From NCBI GenBank assembly GCA_900555085.1, contig USJU01000027.1, positions 1 to 15,393 of the forward strand: a stretch of 15,393 nucleotides of DNA, in the 5' to 3' direction. Both the position numbers and the translations under genes were made by a program. Below, one piece after another: positions 1 to 7,855 of the stretch (positions are counted from its first letter, which is position 1; each line of letters opens with the position of its first letter). The DNA comes from an uncultured Clostridium sp. (GTDB taxonomy: Bacteria > Bacillota > Clostridia > TANB77 > CAG-508). The notes beneath the pieces are model-generated. The model saw only the letters and a program-made list of their open reading frames with translations, ran no database searches and was not told the DNA's origin.

Positions 1-9
1 GGTATATTA

Positions 10-1419
10 ATGAACGAAGCGGAAGAACTTAGAAAAAAACTATTTAATATTAGAGAAGATGGATGGGTAAAAGCCAGCCAAGAAGAGAAAGATAGTATAT
101 TCAAATATGCAGACGAATATATTAATTTCTTAAACAAAGGAAAAACAGAAAGAGAAATTGTTGCAGAAAGTAAAGAAATTGCAGAAAAAAATGGATTTAA
201 AAATTTAGAAACAATGCAAGAATTAAAAGCAGGAGACAAAGTTTATTTTGTAAATAGAGAAAAAGCAATGTATTTAGCAGTAATAGGTACAGAAAAATCA
301 GAAAATGGTTTAAATGTTATAGGAGCACATGCAGATTCTCCAAGATTAGATTTAAAACCAAATCCTTTATACGAAGATGGAGGTTTAGCATATTTAAAAA
401 CACACTATTATGGAGGAATAAAAAAATATCAATGGACAACAATTCCACTTGCAATACATGGAGTAATTGTTAAACCAAACGGAGAAAAAACAACTATTTC
501 AATAGGAGAAAGTGAAAGCGACCCAATATTTACAATAACAGATTTATTACCACATTTAGCACAAGAGCAAATGACTAAAAAATTAAACAATGCAATAGAA
601 GGAGAAGCTCTAAATTTACTTATAGGAAGCATTCCATATGGAGATGAAGAAACAAAAGTTGCAGAAAAAGTAAAATTAAATATTTTAAATTTATTGAACA
701 TGAAATACGGAATAACAGAAGTAGACTTTATGAGTTCAGAAATAGAAATAGTACCAGCATTTAAAGCAAGAACAATGGGATTAGACCAAAGTATGGTGGC
801 AGCATATGGTCAAGATGACAAAATATGTGTATTTGCATCTTTAACAGCTTTAATGAAAATAGAAAATCCTACAAAAACAGCAGTATGTTTAATAGCAGAT
901 AAAGAAGAAATAGGAAGTATGGGAAACACAGGTATGGAATCTCAAATGTTTGACTATTTTGTATCAGAATTATTAAATAAAACAAACGAAAACAGACCAA
1001 ATTTATTACAAAAAGTATATGCAAAATCTAAAATGTTATCTGCAGATGTAGACGCAGGGTTTGACCCAATATATGCAAGTGTTTCTGAAAAAAATAATGC
1101 ATCATATATAGGACATGGAATATGTATGAATAAATACACAGGAGCAAGAGGAAAATCTGGTGCATCAGATGCAAATGCAGAATTTGTAGCAGAAGTAAGA
1201 AAAATATTCGAAGCAAATAATATAAAATACCAAATATCAGAACTAGGAAAAGTAGACCTAGGAGGAGGCGGAACAATAGCCTATATTCTAGCAGACAAAG
1301 GTATGGATGTAATAGACTGTGGAGTTCCAGTGCTATCAATGCATGCACCATATGAAGTAACAAGCAAATACGATTTATATACAGCACACAGAGCATATGA
1401 GGCATTTTATAGAAATTAA
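10..1419 (+). CDS. apeA: M18 family zinc aminopeptidase
   Basis: A 469-residue metallo-aminopeptidase of family M18 (aspartyl aminopeptidase/Lap4 type), which removes N-terminal residues from peptides in the cytoplasm using a two-zinc centre. Visible family motifs, in order: HADSPR with candidate zinc ligand H107 and D109; GQDD with D270; DKEEIGSMG with E299/E300; SADVDAGFD with D346/D348; the glycine-rich segment GARGKSGASDANAEF near 378-392; LGKVDLGGGG near 412-421; and LSMHAPYE with H445. The length fits the clostridial type-1 M18 group, so the symbol apeA is by family resemblance. There is no signal peptide. The reading frame is still open at base 1, so the start at ATG 10 is likely from the family N-terminus, but its ribosome binding site lies outside the window and a slightly longer protein cannot be excluded. 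Substrate preference cannot be read from the sequence. Confidence 0.93.
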   Translation: MNEAEELRKKLFNIREDGWVKASQEEKDSIFKYADEYINFLNKGKTEREIVAESKEIAEKNGFKNLETMQELKAGDKVYFVNREKAMYLAVIGTEKSENGLNVIGAHADSPRLDLKPNPLYEDGGLAYLKTHYYGGIKKYQWTTIPLAIHGVIVKPNGEKTTISIGESESDPIFTITDLLPHLAQEQMTKKLNNAIEGEALNLLIGSIPYGDEETKVAEKVKLNILNLLNMKYGITEVDFMSSEIEIVPAFKARTMGLDQSMVAAYGQDDKICVFASLTALMKIENPTKTAVCLIADKEEIGSMGNTGMESQMFDYFVSELLNKTNENRPNLLQKVYAKSKMLSADVDAGFDPIYASVSEKNNASYIGHGICMNKYTGARGKSGASDANAEFVAEVRKIFEANNIKYQISELGKVDLGGGGTIAYILADKGMDVIDCGVPVLSMHAPYEVTSKYDLYTAHRAYEAFYRN

Positions 1420-1420
1420 T

Positions 1421-1463
1421 AATAAAATATATTAAATTTATTAATAATTAAATATATTTTATT
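1421..1463 (+). terminator. AU-only hairpin after the aminopeptidase gene
   Basis: Two base pairs after the stop codon a 13-bp perfect inverted repeat of only A and T (1421-1433 with 1451-1463, 17-nt loop) can form. It lacks GC pairs and has no separate U-run, so as an intrinsic terminator it would be weak. It may just protect the mRNA end. Its position immediately after the gene is the main support. Confidence 0.35.
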
Positions 1464-1468
1464 AATAT

Positions 1469-1494
1469 TGTAGGGGCGACCACTGGTCGCCTTT
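1469..1494 (+). repeat. GTAG-headed palindromic repeat, copy 1
   Basis: The unit reads TGTAGGGGCGACC-ACT-GGTCGCC followed by TTT: a 7-bp GC-rich stem (GGCGACC/GGTCGCC) preceded by TGTAG. The reverse complement of 7855-7880 matches it at 24 of 26 bases. In a region otherwise made almost only of A and T, this GC-rich palindrome is conspicuous. A GTAG tetranucleotide at the foot of a hairpin is the hallmark of bacterial REP sequences. The unit sits between two convergent genes. Confidence 0.75.
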
Positions 1495-1576
1495 AAGTTT
1501 ATGTAACAAGCAAATATATTGTTTTTTATATATTACAAATATGTTAGCATATTAATTTAAAAGTTTGTTTGCAATT

Positions 1577-1703
1577 TGTGAATAATGTGGAATAATGTCA
1601 TAGAAAATCCACAGAACATTTTTTCATATAAGAAAATCATTAATTTCAAGGAAAAAATAAACAGTGGATAATGTGGAAAACTTTGTGGATAAAAATTGGA
1701 TAA
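1577..1703 (-). other. Cluster of DnaA-box-like 9-mers
   Basis: Compared with the DnaA box TTATCCACA (TGTGGATAA on the + strand), this stretch holds one perfect copy (1684-1692). It also holds three one-mismatch copies (TGTGAATAA 1577-1585, AGTGGATAA 1663-1671, TGTGGAAAA 1672-1680). Three two-mismatch copies are at 1586-1594, 1605-1613 (opposite orientation) and 1695-1703. Six of the seven share one orientation, and the last four are spaced 9-12 bp apart. A and T-rich DNA lies between the two groups. Such spacing is typical of DnaA binding arrays at replication origins or titration sites. Function is inferred; dnaA and dnaN are not in the window. Confidence 0.6.
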
Positions 1704-1737
1704 AAAAAGAGACCTAGAATTAATCTAGGTCTTTTTT
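1702..1737. terminator. Bidirectional intrinsic terminator
   Basis: An 8-bp stem (GACCTAGA 1711-1718 with TCTAGGTC 1724-1731) is flanked by a run of A on the left and six T on the right. It can therefore terminate transcripts arriving from either strand. It lies 22 bp past the stop codon of the lysine-rich secreted protein gene on the - strand, and between convergent genes. Confidence 0.85.
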
Positions 1738-1758
1738 AGATTTAGCATGTGATGTGGA

Positions 1759-2748
1759 TTATTTTTTCAACTTAATTTTTTTTGCCTTTTTACCTTTTTT
1801 TATAACAAGTTGAGTAGCCAAGCCTTTGTAAGTCTTTATAGAAGAAACTTTACTTTTTATTAAAATACGTTTCTTACCAATAAAGTAGTAAGCTTTTTTA
1901 CTCTTGGTAAAGTACATTACAGTACCTTTTTTAGTAAAGAAAACGTCCTTTACTTTTTTTATTTTTTTCTTGTTATATACCATAACTCCAGTTTTTTTGC
2001 TGAATTTAACTTTTTTTAAAACCTTACCAGTATTGCTTAACAGATAAACCTTTGTTTTAGTTTTCTTTGACTTAGAAATTTTTTCCTTAACAACCTTTGG
2101 TGTCGGGGCAGGTTTTTTGGTAGGAATAGGTTTTTTAGTCGGAGAAACTGTAACATTTGGTGTTTCTGTAGGAATAACTGGTGAAGGAGATATTGTAGGT
2201 TCAATTGTAGATATTGGTAAGTTAGTTGGAGAAACAGTTGGCTGACTAGTAGGTTCTACAGGTGCATTTGGATCATTAAGTAATTTGGATAATTCATCCA
2301 GGTTTGGCAAATTAAACTCTTCATCAGAAGTATAAGTAACATATTTTCCAACATAAGGATAATTAGAATAATGAACTAGAGCTTTACCAAAATAATGAAG
2401 TGACATTTTGCTGCCTTCTAATTCATAACTTGTCCAATAAAGTAATGCTTCAGCATCATCATTATGTTGAATATTAACCCAAATTGTTCCGTTTGGGTCG
2501 CCACTAGTTAAAAATACTTCTCCTTTTCCAGTTGTGTCAAAGTTAAAAGTTTGATTGTCTACTACTATAGATAACTTATAAAATGTATCATAGTATATTT
2601 GTCTTGGTGTAACACCTTCATATTCTTCATATGTTAAATCAACAAGTTCATACTCTGAACTTGAGAAAGCTTTCGCTTTTGAGTAAAAAGCAAAAATGAA
2701 AGTTAATACAAATATTAATCCTATAATAGGATACGTCCGTCTTTTCAT
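1759..2748 (-). CDS. Secreted protein with Pro/Thr/Ser linker and lysine-rich tail
   Basis: A 329-residue protein I do not recognise by function. Residues 1-27 form a signal peptide (MKRR basic start, hydrophobic core, likely cleavage after AKA). Residues about 28-160 form a folded-looking acidic domain with no known motif. Residues about 164-218 are a Pro/Thr/Ser linker with repeated SPT/TEP/PTKKP units, typical of Gram-positive wall proteins. Residues about 220-329 are roughly one-third lysine, with alternating hydrophobic and KK blocks that suggest a basic beta-repeat able to bind anionic wall polymers (inference). There is no LPxTG sorting signal and no further membrane segment. The start is firm: AGGAGG at 2755-2760 lies 6 nt upstream of the ATG. 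It is monocistronic, with its own promoter (2826-2854) and a terminator at 1702-1737. It could be a cell-surface adhesin or wall-associated protein. Confidence 0.85.
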   Translation of the reverse strand: MKRRTYPIIGLIFVLTFIFAFYSKAKAFSSSEYELVDLTYEEYEGVTPRQIYYDTFYKLSIVVDNQTFNFDTTGKGEVFLTSGDPNGTIWVNIQHNDDAEALLYWTSYELEGSKMSLHYFGKALVHYSNYPYVGKYVTYTSDEEFNLPNLDELSKLLNDPNAPVEPTSQPTVSPTNLPISTIEPTISPSPVIPTETPNVTVSPTKKPIPTKKPAPTPKVVKEKISKSKKTKTKVYLLSNTGKVLKKVKFSKKTGVMVYNKKKIKKVKDVFFTKKGTVMYFTKSKKAYYFIGKKRILIKSKVSSIKTYKGLATQLVIKKGKKAKKIKLKK

Positions 2749-2825
2749 AATAAGCCTCCTTTATGCTATGTTTGCTGTTTTCAATGTGCCACATACTAAA
2801 TCCTTAAGTAAAAAACTATGTATAA

Positions 2826-2854
2826 ATAATAACATTATTTACATAAAATGTCAA
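2826..2854 (-). promoter_or_regulatory. Promoter of the lysine-rich secreted protein gene
   Basis: On the - strand, TTGACA (2849-2854) and TATTAT (2826-2831) are separated by 17 bp, a near-consensus sigma-A promoter. Predicted transcription start is near 2819, giving a leader of about 70 nt. I see no known riboswitch in that leader. It is divergent from the tRNA-Arg promoter. Confidence 0.8.
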
Positions 2855-2912
2855 ATTTATTAAAAAAATACTAAAAAAAATTAAATACAGGGTAAAAATT
2901 TGTATAATTGTA

Positions 2913-2941
2913 TTGACATAGAAGAAAAAAAATGATATTAT
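2913..2941 (+). promoter_or_regulatory. Promoter of tRNA-Arg
   Basis: TTGACA (2913-2918), a 17-bp spacer and TATTAT (2936-2941). This consensus-like sigma-A promoter ends 24 bp before the tRNA 5' end. Confidence 0.85.
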
Positions 2942-2965
2942 AAGTACTGCATTTGAGGAAGACAT

Positions 2966-3042
<77 letters not shown>

Positions 3043-3052
3043 TAAATTAAAT

Positions 3053-3098
3053 AAAAACATTCTTTTAGATTGGATTCAATGTAAAAGAATGTTTTTTT
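3053..3098 (+). terminator. Intrinsic terminator of tRNA-Arg
   Basis: A long stem (AAAACATTCTTTTA with TAAAAGAATGTTTT, loop of about 14 nt) ends in a seven-T run at 3092-3098. It starts 11 bp after the tRNA CCA end. The next promoter's -35 begins just 2 bp after the T-run. Confidence 0.88.
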
Positions 3099-3099
3099 A

Positions 3100-3128
3100 T
3101 TGAACAAATATGTAAACTATGATATAAT
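3100..3128 (+). promoter_or_regulatory. Promoter of the VanW-family gene and downstream operon
   Basis: TTGAAC (3100-3105), 17-bp spacer and perfect TATAAT (3123-3128). Predicted transcription start is near 3135, leaving a leader of about 65 nt before the ATG at 3202. It likely drives the VanW-pth-rng-rimO group, since the following gaps are 69, 20 and 20 bp. Confidence 0.82.
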
Positions 3129-3201
3129 TATGCAAGTTTTATAATAAAATAATAAATGCAAAAATAGAATATAGTAAAAACACTAGTAAGGAGAACTACT
3201 A

Positions 3202-4698
3202 ATGCTTGAAAATAAACAAGAAAATATGCAAGATCCAATTTACGAACCAAAGAATTCTGAAGCATACAAAGTAATAGGAATTGTATTTGCTATTCTTTTT
3301 GTAATTGTATTTGCAATGTTAACAGCAATATCTTTTTACAATTCGAATAGTGACAAAATAATTTCAGGAATTTATATAAAAAATGTAAATGTTTCAGGAC
3401 TTACAAAACAAGAAGCAATTGCAAAAGTAAATAACGAACTTGAAAAATATATGGACGATAGCTTAGTTTTAGTACATAACGAATATAGAACAGAAATAAG
3501 CTTGGAACAGTTAGAAGCAAACTTTGATGTTGAATCTGCTGTTAATGCAGCATATAGTGTAGGAAAAACAAAAAACATATTTAAAGATGGAATAAAAATA
3601 TTAGATACAATGTTTTCAAATATAAATATAGATCCAGTTTTAAATATAAACGAAAATGTTTTAAGAGAACGTATATCTGGAATAACTGCAGAGCTACCAG
3701 ATACAATAATTCAAAGTTCTTATTATATAGATGGGAATAACTTAGTTATAACCAAAGGAAGAAAAGGCTATGTTGTAAGTGAAAGCAAGATGTTTAATAT
3801 ATGTAGGAACGAAATTCAAAAGCTAAGTTTTATAGACAAAGAAATAAATATAGAAGTAGAAGAACAACAACCACAAGAAATAAATTTAAGTAAAATACAC
3901 GAAGAATTATATAAAGAGCCAGTAAATGCATATTACACAACAGATCCATACACAGTACACCCTAGTGAAGATGGAGTCGATTTTAAAATTAGTATGGAAG
4001 AAGCAGAAAACTTATTACAGCAAGACCAAGAAGAATATGTAATTCCATTAAAAGTTACAGTTCCAGAAATAACAACAAAAATGATAGGAACAGAAGCTTT
4101 TCCAGACTTAATTTCAGAATTCTCTACAAAATATAGTCAATCTCAAAAAGATAGAACAACAAACTTAAAATTAGCTGCAGAGAAAATAAATGGAACAGTT
4201 TTAATGCCAGGAGAGGTATTTTCTTATAATACTGTTGTAGGAAAAAGAACAATAGATGCAGGATATAAAGAAGCAAAAATATATGTAAATGGAGAAGTTG
4301 TAGATGGGCTAGGCGGAGGAATATGTCAAGTATCAAGTACATTATACAATGCAGTTTTATACGCAAACTTAGAAATAGTAGAAAGAAGAAATCATCAATT
4401 TGTTCCATCATATGCAGGAGCAGGATTAGATGCAACTGTTGTATATGGTTCAATAGATTTCCAATTTAAAAATACAAGAAATTATCCAATAAAAATACAA
4501 TGTTCAGTAGATAGAGGAATATGTAACTTCCAAATATATGGACTAAAAGAAGAAACAGAATACGAAGTTAATGTATGGGCAAATGTAATAAGCAGAAGTA
4601 AAACAGCTATAAAATCAAAAGCATATAGACAACTAAAATTAAATGGAGAAGTGGTAAGTACACAATTACTATCTTCAGATACATACAAAGTACACTAA
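3202..4698 (+). CDS. VanW-family (YoaR-like) membrane-anchored cell-wall protein
   Basis: A 498-residue protein with a cytoplasmic head of about 23 residues, a single transmembrane segment at about 24-46, and a large extracellular part. Residues about 55-325 match the layout of the repeated peptidoglycan-binding-type domain usually found before VanW. Residues about 331-440 carry the VanW domain, seen as GTVLMPGEVFSYN, the glycine patch DGLGGGICQVSSTLYNA (near 368-384), and RRNHQF. VanW proteins accompany some vancomycin-resistance clusters but are widespread in Clostridia without resistance. Their biochemical activity is not established, so no resistance is implied. No C-terminal G5 domain is visible. 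The start is supported by AAGGAG at 3188-3193. It is the first gene of an apparent operon with translation and RNA-processing genes. Confidence 0.9.
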   Translation: MLENKQENMQDPIYEPKNSEAYKVIGIVFAILFVIVFAMLTAISFYNSNSDKIISGIYIKNVNVSGLTKQEAIAKVNNELEKYMDDSLVLVHNEYRTEISLEQLEANFDVESAVNAAYSVGKTKNIFKDGIKILDTMFSNINIDPVLNINENVLRERISGITAELPDTIIQSSYYIDGNNLVITKGRKGYVVSESKMFNICRNEIQKLSFIDKEINIEVEEQQPQEINLSKIHEELYKEPVNAYYTTDPYTVHPSEDGVDFKISMEEAENLLQQDQEEYVIPLKVTVPEITTKMIGTEAFPDLISEFSTKYSQSQKDRTTNLKLAAEKINGTVLMPGEVFSYNTVVGKRTIDAGYKEAKIYVNGEVVDGLGGGICQVSSTLYNAVLYANLEIVERRNHQFVPSYAGAGLDATVVYGSIDFQFKNTRNYPIKIQCSVDRGICNFQIYGLKEETEYEVNVWANVISRSKTAIKSKAYRQLKLNGEVVSTQLLSSDTYKVH

Positions 4699-4722
4699 TA
4701 AAAAAATGAAAGAAAGGAATTC

Positions 4723-4751
4723 AATTTATAGAATTAATAATTCTATAAATT
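4723..4751 (+). promoter_or_regulatory. 13-bp hairpin in the leader of pth
   Basis: A perfect inverted repeat (AATTTATAGAATT 4723-4735 with AATTCTATAAATT 4739-4751, 3-nt loop) sits between a good Shine-Dalgarno-like GAAAGGA (4713-4719) and the pth ATG at 4768. There is no T-run after it, so it is not a standard terminator. It could control translation or mark an mRNA processing site between the VanW gene and pth. Confidence 0.5.
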
Positions 4752-4767
4752 TGATTATAAAAGTGAA

Positions 4768-5325
4768 ATGTTTTTAATTGTAGGACTAGGAAACCCAGAA
4801 GAAAAGTACGAAAAAACAAGACACAACATGGGATTTAATGCAATAGATAAAATAGCAAAAAAATATAATATAGAATTTGATAAAAATAAATTTGAAGGAA
4901 TATATGGAATGGGCTCAATATACGGAGAAAAAGTAATACTATTAAAGCCACAAACATATATGAATTTAAGTGGAAAAAGCTTAGCTCCAATGGCAAACTT
5001 TTATAAAGTAGACATACAAAATATTATAGTTATATATGACGATATGGACATAGATGTTGGAACAATAAAGCTTAGAAAAAAAGGTGGACCAGGCTCACAC
5101 AATGGAATGAAATCTGTTGTAGAAGAATTAAACTCAACAGATTTCCCTCGTGTTAGAGTTGGAATAGGCAAACCAGAATTTAAAGGCGATACAATAAATT
5201 ATGTTATAGGAAAAATGCCAGAAGAAGAATTTGAAAAATTGGACAAGGCTACACAAATTGCAGCAAATGCTGTTGTAGAAATTGTTAAAAATGGCATTGA
5301 TACAGCCATGAATAAATTCAATTAA
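4768..5325 (+). CDS. pth: Peptidyl-tRNA hydrolase
   Basis: A 185-residue Pth, the usual length, which hydrolyses peptidyl-tRNA released by stalled ribosomes so that the tRNA can be reused. The conserved active-site set is present: N9 in GLGNP, catalytic H19 in TRHNMGF, N66 in the TYMN motif, D92 in YDDMD, and the GGPGSHNG motif with N112. These correspond to E. coli N10, H20, N68, D93 and N114. The start must be ATG 4768: an in-frame stop lies at 4738-4740 and the next codons contain no other start. However, the adjacent upstream sequence AAAGTGAA is only a weak ribosome binding site. Its neighbours are the VanW gene 69 bp upstream and the RNase gene 20 bp downstream. The identity is secure; the unusual leader is the only oddity. 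Confidence 0.97.
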   Translation: MFLIVGLGNPEEKYEKTRHNMGFNAIDKIAKKYNIEFDKNKFEGIYGMGSIYGEKVILLKPQTYMNLSGKSLAPMANFYKVDIQNIIVIYDDMDIDVGTIKLRKKGGPGSHNGMKSVVEELNSTDFPRVRVGIGKPEFKGDTINYVIGKMPEEEFEKLDKATQIAANAVVEIVKNGIDTAMNKFN

Positions 5326-5345
5326 AATAGAAAGAGAAGATATAA

Positions 5346-6530
5346 ATGCAAGAAATTATAATAAATAAAGATAAACAAAATACAAAAACAATAGCAATAG
5401 TTGAAAACGGAATTTTAATAGAACAATATATAGAAAAAGAAGATAAGCAAAGGTTAGAAGGAAATATATATTTAGGAAAAGTAGAAAATATTTTACCAGG
5501 AATGCAAGCAGCATTTGTAAATATAGGAGAAGGAAAAAACACTTTTATACATTTAAGAGATATTTTACCAAAAGTAGATATTACAAAAAATGAAAAAGCA
5601 GATGACTCAAAATTAAAGATAAAAGACTTTATAAAAAGAGGAGACTACATTTTAGTCCAAGTAAAAAGAGACAGTAACAATAAAAAAGGACCTAGAGTTT
5701 CTAGACATTTGAGCTTGGTTGGTAGATATATAGTTCTAATGCCAGAAACAGATATTATTACTGTATCTCAAAAAATTGAAGACGAAAAAGAACAAAAAAG
5801 ACTAAAAGAAGAAATAGCTAAAGTTCTTCCAAAAAATTTTGGAGTTATAATTAGAACATCTGCAATAGACAAAAACATAAACGAAATTCAAAAAGATATG
5901 AATGCTTTAATAAAAAGATGGGAAAACATAAAAAACATTCAAAGTAAAGAAAAGGCTCCATTCTGTGTAGAAAGAAATAATGGAATAACAAGAAAAATAA
6001 TTACAGACACAATAGACAATGGAGTTACAAAAATAACTACAAATAACAAAAATATTTTTGAAGAAGTACAAGAAATTTTAAAAGAATTTGAAAATGCAAA
6101 AATAAAACTAGAATTAGAAGAAAAAGAAGATATATTAGATAATTACAATATAAGAAATCAAATAGAAAAATTAGAAAACAGAAAAATATGGCTAAAATGT
6201 GGAGGATTTATAACAATAGATAAAACCGAAGCATTAATAGCAATAGACGTAAATTCAGGAAAATACACAGGAAAAGAAAGCTTAGAACAAACAGTACTTA
6301 AGGTAAATAAAGAAGCAAGTGCAGAAATAGCAAAGCAGTTACGATTAAGAGATATAGGTGGAATAATAATAATAGACTACATAGATATGGAAAAGGAAGA
6401 AAGCAAAAAACAAGTAATAAAAGAATTAGAAGATAATCTAAAAAAAGATAGGTCTAAAACACAAATATTAGAATTTACGAAATTAAATTTATTAGAAATG
6501 ACAAGAAAGCACATGTTCAGCAACGAATAA
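5346..6530 (+). CDS. rng: Ribonuclease E/G family protein, lacking the zinc-link
   Basis: A 394-residue RNase E/G-type endoribonuclease that would cut single-stranded A/U-rich RNA and take part in rRNA maturation and mRNA turnover. An N-terminal S1-like RNA-binding domain spans about 37-125 (GNIYLGKVENILPGMQAAFVNIG). GVIIRTSA is at 166-173. The DNase I-like catalytic core carries IDVNSGKYTG with D301 and IIIDYIDM with D345, matching the two Mg-binding aspartates of E. coli RNase E (D303, D346). QLRLRDIGG is at 331-339. The protein ends at LLEMTRKHMFSNE. Bacterial homologues normally continue past this EMTRKR segment into a CPxCxG zinc-link that holds the dimer together, and it is absent here. 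The next gene starts 20 bp later, so no missing domain is hidden in another frame. The start has AGAGAAG upstream. Confidence 0.92.
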   Translation: MQEIIINKDKQNTKTIAIVENGILIEQYIEKEDKQRLEGNIYLGKVENILPGMQAAFVNIGEGKNTFIHLRDILPKVDITKNEKADDSKLKIKDFIKRGDYILVQVKRDSNNKKGPRVSRHLSLVGRYIVLMPETDIITVSQKIEDEKEQKRLKEEIAKVLPKNFGVIIRTSAIDKNINEIQKDMNALIKRWENIKNIQSKEKAPFCVERNNGITRKIITDTIDNGVTKITTNNKNIFEEVQEILKEFENAKIKLELEEKEDILDNYNIRNQIEKLENRKIWLKCGGFITIDKTEALIAIDVNSGKYTGKESLEQTVLKVNKEASAEIAKQLRLRDIGGIIIIDYIDMEKEESKKQVIKELEDNLKKDRSKTQILEFTKLNLLEMTRKHMFSNE

Positions 6531-6550
6531 AATAAGAAAGGAAATATAAA

Positions 6551-7855
6551 ATGAACGTAGGATTTGTATCATTAGGATGTAGCAAAAATTTGGTAGACAC
6601 AGAAATGATGATAGGTTTATTTAAAAATAACAATTTTAAAATAGTAAACAACCCAAAAGAAGCGGAAATAATAGTAATAAATACGTGTGGATTTATTGAG
6701 CCAGCAAAACAAGAGGCAATAAACACAATTTTAGAAATGTCAGAATACAAAAATAAAAAATGCAAATACTTAATTGTTATGGGGTGTTTAGTTGAAAGAT
6801 ACAAAAAGGATTTACAAAAATTGTTGCCAGAAGTAGATCTATTTTTATCTATAAAAGAATATGGAAAAGCTTGGGATGAAATAAGCAAATTAATAAATAT
6901 TCCAGAAGAAGGAAAATATACAAACATGGAATATTTAGAAAGAGAAATTTCAACAGGAAATAATATGGCATACTTAAAAATAGCCGAAGGATGTAGCAAT
7001 AGATGTACATATTGTGCTATTCCATCAATAAGAGGACCTTTTGAAAGTAGAAAAATAGAAGATGTTCTAGAAGAAGCGGAACAACTTGCCAAAAAAGGTG
7101 TTAAAGAATTAGTAGTAATTGCACAAGATACAACAAAATATGGAATAGATTTATATGGAAAACCACGTTTAGCAGAATTACTAGAGAAACTATGCAAAAT
7201 AGATGGGTTTAAATGGATTCGTTTCTTATATGCATATCCAGAAACAATTACAGATGAACTAATAGATGTAGTAAAAAACAACGAAAAAATATGTAATTAT
7301 TTCGATATACCAATACAACACATTTCAAACCCTGTTTTAAAGAAAATGAACAGAAAAAGTAATGAAGAGAGCATAAAAGAATTAATAAAGAAAATAAGAA
7401 AAGAAATACCAAATGTAATAATAAGAACATCTTTAATAGTAGGATTCCCAGGAGAAACGCAAGAAGATTTTGAAAAATTATGCGAATTTGTAAAGACAGC
7501 AAAATTCGATAGAATGGGAGCATTTACATATTCAAAAGAAGATGGAACACCAGCAGAAAGATTACCAAACCAAATACACGGAAACACTAAAAAAGCAAGA
7601 TACAACAAAATAATGAAAATACAAAAAGAAATATCAGACCAAAAAGGAAAAGAAAAAATAGGAAAAATATATGAAGTTCTAGTAGAAAATAAATCCTTTG
7701 ATGGAAAATATCTAGTAGGAAGAACATATATGGACGTACCAGACGAAGACGGAGTAGTATATATTGAATCAAGCCATACAAGCTTAATAGGAAAATTTAT
7801 AAAAGTAAAAATAACAGATTACAGCGATTATGATTTAATAGGGAAGATTTTATAA
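6551..7855 (+). CDS. rimO: Ribosomal protein uS12 methylthiotransferase RimO
   Basis: A 434-residue radical SAM enzyme that adds a methylthio group to the conserved aspartate of ribosomal protein uS12. The N-terminal UPF0004 domain has cysteines C10 (SLGCSKN), C46 (NTCGFI) and C79 (MGCLVERY) for one 4Fe-4S cluster. The radical SAM cluster motif is EGCSNRCTYCAIP with C148, C152 and C155. A TRAM domain occupies about 370-434. The SLGCSKNLVD start and CGFIEPAKQEAI are RimO signatures that separate it from the tRNA-modifying MiaB. The start follows AGAAAGGA, 20 bp after the RNase gene. Its stop codon shares its last base with a palindromic repeat. All expected cysteines are present. Confidence 0.97.
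   Translation: MNVGFVSLGCSKNLVDTEMMIGLFKNNNFKIVNNPKEAEIIVINTCGFIEPAKQEAINTILEMSEYKNKKCKYLIVMGCLVERYKKDLQKLLPEVDLFLSIKEYGKAWDEISKLINIPEEGKYTNMEYLEREISTGNNMAYLKIAEGCSNRCTYCAIPSIRGPFESRKIEDVLEEAEQLAKKGVKELVVIAQDTTKYGIDLYGKPRLAELLEKLCKIDGFKWIRFLYAYPETITDELIDVVKNNEKICNYFDIPIQHISNPVLKKMNRKSNEESIKELIKKIRKEIPNVIIRTSLIVGFPGETQEDFEKLCEFVKTAKFDRMGAFTYSKEDGTPAERLPNQIHGNTKKARYNKIMKIQKEISDQKGKEKIGKIYEVLVENKSFDGKYLVGRTYMDVPDEDGVVYIESSHTSLIGKFIKVKITDYSDYDLIGKIL

Noticed and set aside
1028..1405. Leucine/histidine-rich frame opposite the aminopeptidase, and similar ones opposite the VanW, rimO and dut genes
   Set aside because: Low-complexity Leu-rich translations are a by-product of A-rich codon use on the true strand. 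None has a ribosome binding site or family motif.
3202..4698. Vancomycin-resistance gene on the basis of the VanW domain
   Set aside because: VanW-domain proteins are common in Clostridia. No vanR/S/H/A/X-type genes are nearby, so resistance is not supported.
6517..7281. 254-codon frame opposite rng end and rimO
   Set aside because: Rich in Ser, Phe and Ile as expected for the complement of purine-rich coding DNA. rimO on the other strand has all its motifs.
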